Of a DNA stretch of 64,000 nt, positions 7,895 through 17,124 are shown one piece after another. A model generated the notes under the pieces. That model saw only the letters and a program-made list of their open reading frames with translations. It was not told where the DNA came from and ran no database searches. The first letter of the stretch is position 1, and each line of letters opens with the position of its first letter. A program made the translations under genes and the position numbers. The DNA comes from Flammeovirga pacifica (GTDB lineage: Bacteria > Bacteroidota > Bacteroidia > Cytophagales > Flammeovirgaceae): positions 511,756 to 575,755 of the forward strand of contig NZ_JRYR02000002.1 in assembly GCF_000807855.2 (NCBI RefSeq), in the 5' to 3' direction.

Positions 7895-10531
7895 TTATTT
7901 TACTTCTTCATCTTTTGCAATGTAATATCCTGCACCATAAGTTGAGCAGTAATACACCCCTTTTTTATGATAATCAATTTCTAAAGCGTTAATTCTGTCA
8001 GATTGAATATTTCCAGTATTTATCTTTTTCCAAGTTTTACCTGCATCCAAAGAACGGTAGATACCAGGGTTCATCATACCCATAGTATCGTCTGATGGTA
8101 TGGCTGCTAAAATGATATTTGAATTGTATTTAGCAGTGGTGACTAAACTGGCAAATTTGTAAGGAATTATTTGTTTCCATTGTCCTTTTGTTCTGACCCA
8201 TAAACCACCGTGTTTATTACTTCCATCAAATGTTCCAGCTGTAATGTACATCTTATTGTCTTTAGAGAAATGGATATCATGAACACTCACAATCCCTTTT
8301 GGAAGATCAACTTTTTCCCAAATAGATTTCTTTTTATTGAGTAGAAATAAGCCACCTTCTTGTTTTGTTGTTCCCATCACTGCAGCATATAAATCACTTT
8401 TATTTTCAGGATCAAATTCAATTTTTTGAACATGTCCATTCTTAGGTAATCCCTGATTGATGATATCAAAAGTTTTTCCTCCATCTTGAGATCTATATAT
8501 ACCAAAATCTTTAAACTTTCCACCTTTGAACTTTACATTGTGTACCACTCTTTTCTTTGGAATAACAAAATATAGATGTTCTGTTTCCACAGGATCAATT
8601 CTTAAATGACTTTGGTGAATGATCATGTTTAGAGGATTCCCAAAATCGGTAGGCTCGAAGATTCGTCCTTTAGGAGCCCAATTTTGCCCACCATCTTTTG
8701 TTTCCATCAATTGTCCGAAATAGGCTTGTCTAAAATGTAATGCATACATATGGTTCACATCTTTAGGGTCAATAGCCATAGAGCCTACAGAACATTCTTT
8801 TGGGTTTTCCTTATTGGGAATACTGATTTTATAGACGGCTTGAGCGCCTTTTCTTACTAAATCACCATCATTAGTGGTCTTAAAAATCGAGTTTTCGCCT
8901 GCACATAAATAGATGTGATCTTTGATTCTCTCATCTTGAACAATTTCTTCACCAGGTAGATTACTATTACCTGCACCTACCCAATGATGATTCCCTGCTT
9001 TAGTTTCTTTTTCATCATTTTCTAACCATGTATCACCATTATCATTAGATACACAAACCACTTTAGCTACTTGATACATTATTGTCGATCCATCTGAATT
9101 AAATTCTGCTACAGCACCAGCTTTACGATCATAGGGATCACGTTCTTCCCATTCATCTTGACCAATCCAATCGACATTAATTTTGGTGGGGTTATTTCTA
9201 GCCTCCCAATGTGCTTTATCTCTGCCGTTCCAGTCTTTACCATTTCTTAAAGTGACATACCAATGTTTTCCTCCATCATCAGAACGCCAAAGCATTCCAC
9301 CAGGAAAAGTAAACTGAGATTTATAGTTATTGATAACTAATAAGTGATTAGGGTTGACAGGGTTTACTCGGATCATACTTACAGAATGCATTAACTCATT
9401 AGGTGCTTTGGGATATAATTCTTTAGCTTCTTTTGCCGTGACACCAAACCATTTACCTAGTGCAAATTTATAATATCCTTTTTGTATACTCGGGTTTTTC
9501 AAAATTGCCTTATTGATAGGCATATTAGAGTTGATATTCACCCAAGATTCACCTTCATCCTCACTTTTATATATGCCCCCATTATAAGTAATTGTATTTC
9601 CATTTGGAATGTACTTTACTAAATCAATAGCATAAAAAATCACTTTTTTAGAAGAAGCATCATAATACATATCCATAGAACGAATGATATCATTATCCAT
9701 CCCATTTTTCACTTTTTTCTTCCAAGATTTACCACCATTTTCAGATTTATAAAAACCATAAGTTGTTCCAGCAAATACTGTTTGAGGTTGATCAGGATGA
9801 ACAAAAATTCTCGTAATCTGAGCTTTTGTCTCTATCCCTTTAGGGGTGATATTTTTCCAAGTCTGTCCTTTATCTGTACTTTTCCAAATTCTTGCTTGAT
9901 GACCATAATTAGAGTTTACATCTTTGTTTTGACCAGCAACACCCACCTTTTTTTTAGATCCAAATACCCCATGAGGATGTTTGTAAGTATGGAAAAAATG
10001 GTTGGAATCTCTAATATTACCTGAACCTAAATACCATATATTATCATCAGTAGGATCCACTTTGATGGTATTGATATGGATGTTTTCTAATTGGGCTCTA
10101 ACCAAATCATTAATTTTCCATGTTTTTCCTTTATCAGAAGTGAAATATATAAAGTTAGCATCTTCGATGGTGCATATACCAAAGTTTTCGTCTTGTCTAG
10201 AAAATTCAGGGGCATAAATTTCTACCGGACCTCTGCGCCTTGTTTTATAAGAAGGACCATCTGGATCCATTATACCTTCATATGTTTCACCTTTATCTGT
10301 AGAACGATAAGAGTTACCCATGTTAGGTCCTTGGTATACAGTGTTAGGGTCAGTAGGGTGCCAGTAAATATGATAATTATTTCCTGATCCACCTGGGCCA
10401 AACTGTTCCCATTTTACGGTAGGAGTAGATTCGATTCTTTTGGAGTCCAACTTCGAAAAATCTACTTTATCTTGAGCGATTAGTAGCGAAGTGACCATAA
10501 TAAATAGAATTGATAATATATTTTGTTTCAT
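7895..10531 (-). CDS. Secreted Asp-box (BNR/sortilin-like) beta-propeller protein
   Basis: A signal peptide (residues 1-20, ending LLIAQ) precedes about 860 residues filled with Asp-box motifs of the form S-x-D-x-G-x-T-W. I count ten: STDKGETY near residue 77, TSDKGKTW near 131, then STDKGQTW, SENGGKSW, SEDEGESW, SDDGGKHW, SNDNGDTW, TKDGGQNW, SQDGGKTF and SLDAGKTW near the C terminus. Such spacing indicates two stacked beta-propellers, as in VPS10/sortilin-like proteins and GH74 xyloglucanases. I see no clear catalytic signature, so it may bind polysaccharide or be an uncharacterised hydrolase. It lies 79 bases downstream of two sulfatases on the same strand, which suggests a role in handling a sulfated glycan. 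The fold is well supported; the function is not. Confidence 0.75.
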   Translation of the reverse strand: MKQNILSILFIMVTSLLIAQDKVDFSKLDSKRIESTPTVKWEQFGPGGSGNNYHIYWHPTDPNTVYQGPNMGNSYRSTDKGETYEGIMDPDGPSYKTRRRGPVEIYAPEFSRQDENFGICTIEDANFIYFTSDKGKTWKINDLVRAQLENIHINTIKVDPTDDNIWYLGSGNIRDSNHFFHTYKHPHGVFGSKKKVGVAGQNKDVNSNYGHQARIWKSTDKGQTWKNITPKGIETKAQITRIFVHPDQPQTVFAGTTYGFYKSENGGKSWKKKVKNGMDNDIIRSMDMYYDASSKKVIFYAIDLVKYIPNGNTITYNGGIYKSEDEGESWVNINSNMPINKAILKNPSIQKGYYKFALGKWFGVTAKEAKELYPKAPNELMHSVSMIRVNPVNPNHLLVINNYKSQFTFPGGMLWRSDDGGKHWYVTLRNGKDWNGRDKAHWEARNNPTKINVDWIGQDEWEERDPYDRKAGAVAEFNSDGSTIMYQVAKVVCVSNDNGDTWLENDEKETKAGNHHWVGAGNSNLPGEEIVQDERIKDHIYLCAGENSIFKTTNDGDLVRKGAQAVYKISIPNKENPKECSVGSMAIDPKDVNHMYALHFRQAYFGQLMETKDGGQNWAPKGRIFEPTDFGNPLNMIIHQSHLRIDPVETEHLYFVIPKKRVVHNVKFKGGKFKDFGIYRSQDGGKTFDIINQGLPKNGHVQKIEFDPENKSDLYAAVMGTTKQEGGLFLLNKKKSIWEKVDLPKGIVSVHDIHFSKDNKMYITAGTFDGSNKHGGLWVRTKGQWKQIIPYKFASLVTTAKYNSNIILAAIPSDDTMGMMNPGIYRSLDAGKTWKKINTGNIQSDRINALEIDYHKKGVYYCSTYGAGYYIAKDEEVK

Positions 10532-10610
10532 CTTTATAATGATATTAAGTCTGTTGTTTTGTGATCTGTCAGGTAGGTGTTTAGACCACCAAGTTGAAAT
10601 TAAAAGGCAA

Positions 10611-12164
10611 TTAATTAAAATGATTTTTCGGCTTTCTTCCTTTCATTTGATCTTCATAAGTACCTCTTAAAAATGCTTTCTTGTCTTCTGAAGTAGATTG
10701 TCTATCGAATAGCACTCCATACTTTTGATAGTCATGATATGGAACTGCATTTTGCTTTAGTATTTCCACTTGTTGATCATAACGTTTTCTCATAATTTGG
10801 AGCTGCTTCTGGTATTTCTTTTCAGAAATTACATTTTCCATTTCTAGACGATCTTTCCCCACGTAATATAGTTCTTCAGTAGGCTGCATTCTTTCATCTT
10901 CATATTGCCAATAAATGTATTTCCAATCTTTAGAGACAACGGACATTTCTTGTATTTCATCATTCCCAAAGAAATTCATCAAAGGAATATACTCTCTTTG
11001 GATACCATTTTTCTTATGCATTAACGGAATAAGATTTACACCATCCATATTTTGAGGCACTTCAATTCCTGCCATTGTCAGAATTGTTGGAGCTATATCT
11101 ATACTTGATGTGATTGTTTCTCTTTGAGCCCCTTTGGTTTTTTTAGGCATTCTTGGATCAAAAATTAAAAGGGGAGACTTCGATGCTTCCTCATAGGGAA
11201 GTACTTTACCGCCAAGATTATGAGCCCCACAGCTATAACCATTATCACCAGCATAAATAATAATAGTATTATCATCTACATTTAATTCTTTTAATGACTT
11301 TCTGATCATTCCAATAGCATAATCAACTCCATGTATTAATTGATTGTATCGTTTTATCGCTTCTTGATAATTCTCGTCAGTATCTCTCCAAAAATCATAT
11401 TGTTTATACTGTCTACCTGTTAAAGCTTGAGGCGCTAAATGTTTTGCGTTTTCCTCACCATAGTTAGCTGGCTTTTGATATGTTTTTCCTTCGTAAACAG
11501 CATCGAAATAAACATCAGGAGTAAAAGGAAGATGAGGAGCTTTAAAGCTGATTGACATGCAAAAGGGTTTTCCAGAATCTTTTGCTTCTTTAATAAAATC
11601 ATGAGCCCACGCAGCATACGCTCTAGTACTATGTGGGTATTTCTCAGCATATTTTTTAATATACTTGTTCTTTTCTGTTTTGTAATTGGTCTGTCCCAAG
11701 CCCCCTGCCCAAACATCAAATTGATCTACCGGTAGAACTTCCCAAGATTTATCGTTCGAATCAGTTCCGTCTGAAACAGCAAAACCAAATTTCCCTGCAA
11801 AACCAGTAAAATAGCCAGCGTTACGTAAAAGCATTGGATACGATTGCTGGAATTTTTCTTTTTTCATAGGTCCATGTTCAAAATTACATCCTGTTTTGTA
11901 TTCAAACATACCTGTCATATAAATAGCTCTACTTGCCATACAAATGGAAGTGGTATTATAATGATTCATAAATTGAGTACCTGTCTCTGCCAATTTATCC
12001 ATATTAGGAGTAACTACCTGATCATTTCCATAACAACCTGTAGCGATGCTTGTATGATCATCAGATAATAAAAAGATAATGTTAGGACGCTTTTCTTCTT
12101 GAGCTGATAGGGAGGTAATAATCCCTAAATACATGACCCATTGAAATATATAAATTAGTTTCAT
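10611..12164 (-). CDS. Secreted S1 sulfatase with CMASR signature
   Basis: Type I sulfatases hydrolyse sulfate esters with a formylglycine made from Cys or Ser. Signal peptide residues 1-21 end LSAQ; metal ligands come from NIIFLLSDDH (Asp35, Asp36). The maturation site is CMASR at 75-79, the allowed CxAxR variant of CxPxR, and IYAGDNGYSCGAHNLGGK supplies the second metal-binding block. The length of 517 aa is usual. Its ATG overlaps the stop of the sulfatase upstream by four bases (ATGA), so the two are translationally coupled. The pair and the Asp-box gene look like one operon. The subfamily and the sulfated position removed cannot be assigned from sequence alone. No sulfatase-maturating enzyme is in the window. 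Confidence 0.9.
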   Translation of the reverse strand: MKLIYIFQWVMYLGIITSLSAQEEKRPNIIFLLSDDHTSIATGCYGNDQVVTPNMDKLAETGTQFMNHYNTTSICMASRAIYMTGMFEYKTGCNFEHGPMKKEKFQQSYPMLLRNAGYFTGFAGKFGFAVSDGTDSNDKSWEVLPVDQFDVWAGGLGQTNYKTEKNKYIKKYAEKYPHSTRAYAAWAHDFIKEAKDSGKPFCMSISFKAPHLPFTPDVYFDAVYEGKTYQKPANYGEENAKHLAPQALTGRQYKQYDFWRDTDENYQEAIKRYNQLIHGVDYAIGMIRKSLKELNVDDNTIIIYAGDNGYSCGAHNLGGKVLPYEEASKSPLLIFDPRMPKKTKGAQRETITSSIDIAPTILTMAGIEVPQNMDGVNLIPLMHKKNGIQREYIPLMNFFGNDEIQEMSVVSKDWKYIYWQYEDERMQPTEELYYVGKDRLEMENVISEKKYQKQLQIMRKRYDQQVEILKQNAVPYHDYQKYGVLFDRQSTSEDKKAFLRGTYEDQMKGRKPKNHFN

Positions 12165-13993
12165 GACTTATTTTCTTTAGAAATGTAAACATAAAATGAT
12201 GAAATGTCTTTTCCGTCTTCCCCTGTAAATTTTCCGACCAATCGAGCTTTTCCTTCATTTAAGTAAACTCTAAATGATGTGCCTTCCGATTCCATATCTA
12301 CTTTTTGATGTACTCTAAGCGCATCAATTTCTAAAGTAGCATTTTTTAGAGGTATCATTCGCCCGTTAGTAAGTGCTGTATACCATGGTTTTTGTATTCC
12401 TAAAGCGTCTACTTGAGCATTGAATTTTAACTTAGATTCCTTTGGCCATCGTGCTAAAGTGATGTTGTAATATCCTTCTTTTTGTACATCAATAGTCCAA
12501 AAACCATCATTAGCAAGGGTTGGTTTTTTACCGCTTAATGGATCACGAATTAAAGCTTGATTCCAAGCTAGTGGTTGATCAGAATGTATGTCATGAATCG
12601 TTAAAGCCGTTTCATCAATTCCATCTACACCTATTTTATAGTATTCAAATTTACTGAAATCTTTAGAGACATAATCCCACCATTTTTCATAAGCAGCTCT
12701 CATTTCTGATACCTTTTCTGGGTGTAGATCAGCGATATTGTTTTGTTGTCCAACATCTTCTCTAATATTGTACAATTCTTTACCATTAATTAGACGCCAA
12801 TCGTCGTTCATAACGGATGATAACTTCCATTTTACAGGATGCTGTGTTTTATTTTTATCCAACACACCATATCGATTGGGCCAATTCTCACCTGAACCAA
12901 AAATGAGTGGAGAAACAGATTTACCATCGTATTTAGTATCAGCATGTTTTTCTATTCCGCAAAGCTCAATTAAAGTAGGTAGTACATCATAACTCATCAC
13001 GAGCTGATCAATAGTTTTGCCTTTTGAAAGTTTTCCGTTTTTCCAATACATAAAAAATGGAACGCGATGCCCACCATCATATTGAGAACTTTTTAGACCT
13101 CTCATATTGGCATTGTATCCATATTCTTTTCCTTTGATTCTTTTCCAACCATATTGCGTACCATTATCTGTGGTGAAAATTAGAATAGTATTATCAGTTA
13201 GTTTTAGATCTTTCAGTTTCTTTTCTAATCGAGCGATATTATCATCGATATTAGTAATCATCCCATAGTAGGCTTTTTGATAATCAAGAAGTTGCTCCTC
13301 ATCTTTATATAAATTATAATATTCTTCTGGTACATTTAGAGGGCCATGAGGAGCATTTGTAGATAGATATAAAAAGAATGGCTGATCTTTTTTCTTTTCA
13401 ATATATTTTATTGCTTCCTCAAAAAACACATCTGTACAATACCCCTTGAACCTTTCCGGCTTTCCATTTCTCAGGTAAACATCATCAAAATAATCATTAT
13501 TCCAAAAATCGGGAGTTTGTCCAATTCCACCAGCATTATGATACAGTGCTTCTTCAAATCCTCTATTTTCAGGAAGATAAGGATAGGCATCGCCTAAGTG
13601 CCATTTACCAAAAAGTGCCGTAGAGTAGCCATTGTCTTTAAACACCTGTGGCATTGCTGTGAATTTTTCTCTTAGCAAGTTACAACCCGCTAAGGTATGC
13701 CAAACACCTGCCCGATGTCCTTCCATACCTGTCATTAAAGCTGACCGGGAAGGAGCACAGGTAGAACCGGCGTGAAAGTTATCAAAACTGACTCCTTGAT
13801 TCTTTAACCGATCCATTGCTGGAGTTTTGATTATATTATTTCCGTGTGCAGCTATATCTCCATAACCTTGATCATCAGTAATGATAATAATTACATTAGG
13901 TTTACCCTTAGGTTTTTTGTCATCTGATATTACAGGTCTTGCCCAAAAGCATATTACTGTAAGACCAATTAGAAGTTTATTCCATGTTTCCAT
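12161..13993 (-). CDS. Secreted S1 sulfatase with CAPSR signature and C-terminal extension
   Basis: This is the first gene of a coupled sulfatase pair. The N terminus is a signal-like segment (LLIGLTVICFWARPVIS). Metal ligands lie in VIIIITDDQGYGD; the formylglycine site is CAPSR at 79-83 followed by SALMTGMEGHRAG; FGKWHLGD and IFTTDNGTQYG are typical of the family. The sulfatase domain ends near residue 460, and about 150 residues follow with beta-rich sequence (GYYNITLARWPKESKLKF, LEIDALRVHQ), possibly a sugar-binding domain. The stop overlaps the next start by four bases. With 610 aa it is longer than a bare sulfatase. A G/A-rich upstream element (AGGAGGTAATAAAAATAATT on the minus strand) may be regulatory. 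The substrate is unknown. Confidence 0.9.
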   Translation of the reverse strand: METWNKLLIGLTVICFWARPVISDDKKPKGKPNVIIIITDDQGYGDIAAHGNNIIKTPAMDRLKNQGVSFDNFHAGSTCAPSRSALMTGMEGHRAGVWHTLAGCNLLREKFTAMPQVFKDNGYSTALFGKWHLGDAYPYLPENRGFEEALYHNAGGIGQTPDFWNNDYFDDVYLRNGKPERFKGYCTDVFFEEAIKYIEKKKDQPFFLYLSTNAPHGPLNVPEEYYNLYKDEEQLLDYQKAYYGMITNIDDNIARLEKKLKDLKLTDNTILIFTTDNGTQYGWKRIKGKEYGYNANMRGLKSSQYDGGHRVPFFMYWKNGKLSKGKTIDQLVMSYDVLPTLIELCGIEKHADTKYDGKSVSPLIFGSGENWPNRYGVLDKNKTQHPVKWKLSSVMNDDWRLINGKELYNIREDVGQQNNIADLHPEKVSEMRAAYEKWWDYVSKDFSKFEYYKIGVDGIDETALTIHDIHSDQPLAWNQALIRDPLSGKKPTLANDGFWTIDVQKEGYYNITLARWPKESKLKFNAQVDALGIQKPWYTALTNGRMIPLKNATLEIDALRVHQKVDMESEGTSFRVYLNEGKARLVGKFTGEDGKDISSFYVYISKENKS

Positions 13994-14309
13994 CTAACAT
14001 TTCATTTCTTAATTCTATACTTAAAACTTATGAAAGCAATGTAGTAGTAGAAGAGTCTGACTATTTTATTCTTTAATAATGGAAATAGACAATTATTTTT
14101 ATTACCTCCTAATATTTAGTGTTTACACCCTTTATTATGTTCATTTTGTAAATAATATTTTAATGTTGTTCGTATTTAAATATTCGGTAGTTATTATCAC
14201 AGGATATATTACATACAAAAAAAACCTGTAGAAAATGGCCTACAGGTTTAAAAGGATGTTATATAAACAAATTCTAGTGTGAATCTTATTATTGAGGTAA
14301 TATGTATTC
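13994..14309. other. Intergenic region between sulfatase and SpoIIE genes
   Basis: The 316 bases hold the leader of the minus-strand sulfatase operon and, at 14222-14249, the terminator of the phosphatase gene on the same strand. No coding sequence was seen. Confidence 0.6.
14222..14249 (-). terminator. Terminator of the SpoIIE phosphatase gene
   Basis: A perfect 10-bp stem (AAACCTGTAG at 14222-14231 with CTACAGGTTT at 14240-14249) has an 8-base loop. On the minus strand it is followed by a run of eight T residues. Confidence 0.88.
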
Positions 14310-15719
14310 TTAGTTCAAGTTGAAAGCTAAGAATGTGATATCATCTTGTTGAGTATTTGAGAAGTTTTTCTTAATGTATTTCATTATTCCTTTTTCCCAA
14401 TTTTCCTCGTATTTCCCATAAAACTCTTTACTTATTTCAAGTAGTTCTTTGGGATTCTCTTTATCTTCAATTTTAGTTAATCCATCTGTATACATAACAA
14501 TAATATCATCTGGAGATATTGTCATCTCAGTATCTTTATATTGTCTTACTAAACTGAAGGTATCCCCAATGGGATTATTAGAATAAGAGAGTTCTTTTAT
14601 TTGGTCATTTTTAATTAAATATCCACGGCCATTTGCTGAAGTATAAATAAAGTTATTTCCTTCAAAGTAAGCAATTGATAGATTTACTTCATGTTTTATT
14701 TGGTCCTTATCTTCAATTTTTTGATTGAATTCATTAATAAGGTAATCTTGTAAATTATGTAATAAAAGGCTAGGGTAATAAGGTAATTCTTGTAAAGAAT
14801 CGAAATAACCTGATATAACCATGGTTAGTAGAGTAGCACTAATAGCATGACCCTTACAGTCTCCTACAACCACTAGTGTTATATTATTAAAGTTATTTAC
14901 ATAATAGAAATCTCCACTAATATTTTCTTTTGGCTGGTATATAATAACATGTTCCTTAAAGAAATCTTTTAGGACTTCTTTTCCTGGTAAAGTTATTTTC
15001 TGTATTTCAGCAGTATATTTTAATGCTTCCTGAATAACAAGAAGATCATTTTCTGCTTTAATACGTTTTTGTTCTTCTATAAGAGCAGAAGTTTTTGTTC
15101 TTTCTAGATCTAATTCGTGTTCACGAGTAGAAATAAGTTCTTCTTGTTGCTGTCTAAGTTCCTCTTCTTGTTGAATAATCTCATCGTTATATGTCTTAAG
15201 TTCTTGATCAGCATTATTACGACCTTTTTCATACTCTAATAATGTCCAGACTACATCAGCACTTACGCCAATAAATACCATAGTAAAGAATAGAAACCCT
15301 TGATATGAATCCAAAACTAAAGGAGGAAAAGGAGACCAATGATTTATAGAAGATAAAGTTAAACCAATAGCAAGCCCTAAAATAATAAAAGAATAAGTAG
15401 TCCCTGTTCTAATATTAAAAAATAGGAATCCCATACATATTGGAGGTATATAAAAGAAAACAACTGGAGAAATTACCCCCCCTTCCATAAAACAAAGAAT
15501 TGTTACAATTAACGATAATAATATCACCTGAAGATGATACATCCACTTTCTTTTTTTTGAAGGAAATAAGACAATTGCCAATTGTACGAAACTTAAAATG
15601 GCTAAAACAATAGCTTCATATTTTAAATCAAAAGTTAAGTGAACGACTATAAAAATGAGCATTAAGACAAAAAATACTCTACTTTTTATCTTAAAGAAAT
15701 TGTGTACATCAAATGTCAT
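14310..15719 (-). CDS. Membrane-bound SpoIIE-type PP2C serine phosphatase
   Basis: SpoIIE-like phosphatases dephosphorylate anti-sigma-factor antagonists or other Ser/Thr-phosphorylated partners. Residues 1-160 have about six membrane helices; 165-235 are a charged coiled coil (EIIQQEEELRQQQEEL and on); 240-469 are the phosphatase domain with IIYQPKENISGDFYYV, VVGDCKGHAISATLL, VMYTDGLTKIED and TQQDDITFLAF. The metal-binding Asp residues of these motifs are present; the usual DCTGHGVPGA is here DCKGHAISAT. There is no recognisable ligand-binding domain, so the membrane part probably senses the signal. The gene appears monocistronic, with a terminator just beyond it. A second phosphatase of the same class, with a 7TMR-DISM sensor, lies at 39664-41760. 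Confidence 0.9.
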   Translation of the reverse strand: MTFDVHNFFKIKSRVFFVLMLIFIVVHLTFDLKYEAIVLAILSFVQLAIVLFPSKKRKWMYHLQVILLSLIVTILCFMEGGVISPVVFFYIPPICMGFLFFNIRTGTTYSFIILGLAIGLTLSSINHWSPFPPLVLDSYQGFLFFTMVFIGVSADVVWTLLEYEKGRNNADQELKTYNDEIIQQEEELRQQQEELISTREHELDLERTKTSALIEEQKRIKAENDLLVIQEALKYTAEIQKITLPGKEVLKDFFKEHVIIYQPKENISGDFYYVNNFNNITLVVVGDCKGHAISATLLTMVISGYFDSLQELPYYPSLLLHNLQDYLINEFNQKIEDKDQIKHEVNLSIAYFEGNNFIYTSANGRGYLIKNDQIKELSYSNNPIGDTFSLVRQYKDTEMTISPDDIIVMYTDGLTKIEDKENPKELLEISKEFYGKYEENWEKGIMKYIKKNFSNTQQDDITFLAFNLN

Positions 15720-16248
15720 AAAATATATCTAATTTAATGGAAAAAGTTATAGTGATTTTCAACAATGCATAACTATAACTCCTCACTTTTAATGAGAATT
15801 AAGTAAATACCTATTATTTGGAACGTTGAACTAAAAATGTCGTATATAATAATTGTAGTACTATTTATATATTCAGTACTACTGAAAATTGTTAATTCAT
15901 ATAGTTTATCAAATCCATGGCTCAAATATAATGTTAATAAGTTTTATTTGTACAATTCCTAGAGCTTATTTATAATACATAATATATATTGCATTGAAAA
16001 TCATACGTATAAAAGTGTATTACAATTAATATTAAAGAACTATTTTTTATATACAACTAGATACATTCATCCTTATAAGTGAATGTTTGATTCTGTAATA
16101 AATGTATTAAATAGGTGTTTGTGTTAATATCAATTGAACATCACAAACGTTAACGAACCATTTATTTAATCGATCAATTCTTTCATTATATCATGAAAAT
16201 ATGTTTTTTTGTAATGACCAATTCTCAATCTCAAAATAGTTTTTAATA
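15720..16248. other. Long AT-rich intergenic region, no gene seen
   Basis: The 529 bases between the divergent phosphatase and DUF523 genes hold no open frame with a credible product. They presumably carry both promoters. I could not identify a convincing terminator or structured RNA. Confidence 0.5.
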
Positions 16249-16689
16249 ATGAAACCAAAATACATTATAAGTTCATGTTTGGTAGGTGTAAAATGCCGAT
16301 ATAATGCCACTTGTTCATCAACGGTAAACTTAAATGATATGATTGAATCAGGCGAAGCTATTCCAGTTTGTCCTGAAGTAATTGCCGGTTTACCCACTCC
16401 AAGAGAACCTGTAGAAATTCAGAATATAGAAGAAGGTGTGCAAGTGACTAGTAAGGCAGGAAAAGATTATACAGCTCAATTTTTAAAATCGGCTGACGAA
16501 GTCCTAAAGGTTTGTCAAGAAAATAATATAACTCATGCTATTCTTCAGTCAAGAAGTCCATCGTGTGGTTTTGGGAAAATCTATGATGGGACTTTTTCAG
16601 GTACATTGATTGATGGAAATGGTATTGTAGCAGATAAGCTTTTTAAAAATGGAATAAATGTGATGACGGACGAGGAATTTGAAGATTAA
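16249..16689 (+). CDS. DUF523 / TudS-like iron-sulfur protein
   Basis: The DUF523 family includes the thiouracil desulfurase TudS, which uses a [4Fe-4S] cluster held by three cysteines to remove sulfur from 2-thiouracil. Visible family motifs are ISSCLVGVKCRYNA (Cys10, Cys16), VCPEVIAGLPTPREP (Cys41) and LQSRSPSCGFGKIYDG (Cys106). The length of 146 aa is standard. The gene is isolated and has no signal peptide, so it is cytosolic. Thiouracil desulfuration is known for some family members only, so the substrate here is uncertain. Confidence 0.85.
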   Translation: MKPKYIISSCLVGVKCRYNATCSSTVNLNDMIESGEAIPVCPEVIAGLPTPREPVEIQNIEEGVQVTSKAGKDYTAQFLKSADEVLKVCQENNITHAILQSRSPSCGFGKIYDGTFSGTLIDGNGIVADKLFKNGINVMTDEEFED

Positions 16690-17124
16690 AAATTCTCCCT
16701 ATTATGCATTCCTTAAGTAGATCAAGAAACAGAATTTATACAAATAATCACTACTCTGATAGATTTACACATTTAATGGTACTAGATAAGCGAAGTAACT
16801 CACTTCATTTTGAATGAGTCTACATCAAGAGGCGTCATTATAATAACAACAAACACATGTAAACTTTTGTAACTACAGAAACTTAAACTAAAACGTTGAT
16901 TATATTCAACTCACATAAACTAGACATTTCATTTAGTGAGGTTATATTAGCCCTAAATTCATCTAATAAAGGGGGAGTAATTTTTAATCACGTTTTACAC
17001 ATGGTTTAAATGATTAATTTAGTTGCTGTAAAATGATCATTAAGAATTAATATTGTTGGACAATAATTGTCATTTTCATAATAAGCAAGCCTAACAATCT
17101 AAATTAATAAAGAAAACTTTTGAA
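16690..17124 (+). other. Intergenic leader of a sulfatase gene
   Basis: No gene seen in 435 bases. It holds a G5 tract followed by an AT-rich stretch at 16971-16988 and a palindrome GACAAT-A-ATTGTC at 17059-17071, both candidate regulator sites for the sulfatase at 17125. A 37-codon frame at 16703-16816 lacks support. Confidence 0.5.
16969..16992 (+). promoter_or_regulatory. G-tract motif upstream of sulfatase
   Basis: AAAGGGGGAGTAATTTTTAA lies about 150 bases before the ATG at 17125. It resembles the minus-strand element ahead of GH2 (7714-7738) and a related one at 18969-18990. A shared regulator is possible; the base-level match is short. Confidence 0.35.

Noticed and set aside
16703-16816. 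37-codon frame in the leader of the sulfatase at 17125
   Set aside because: No terminator or clear promoter of its own, composition is not distinctive, and no recognisable motif.
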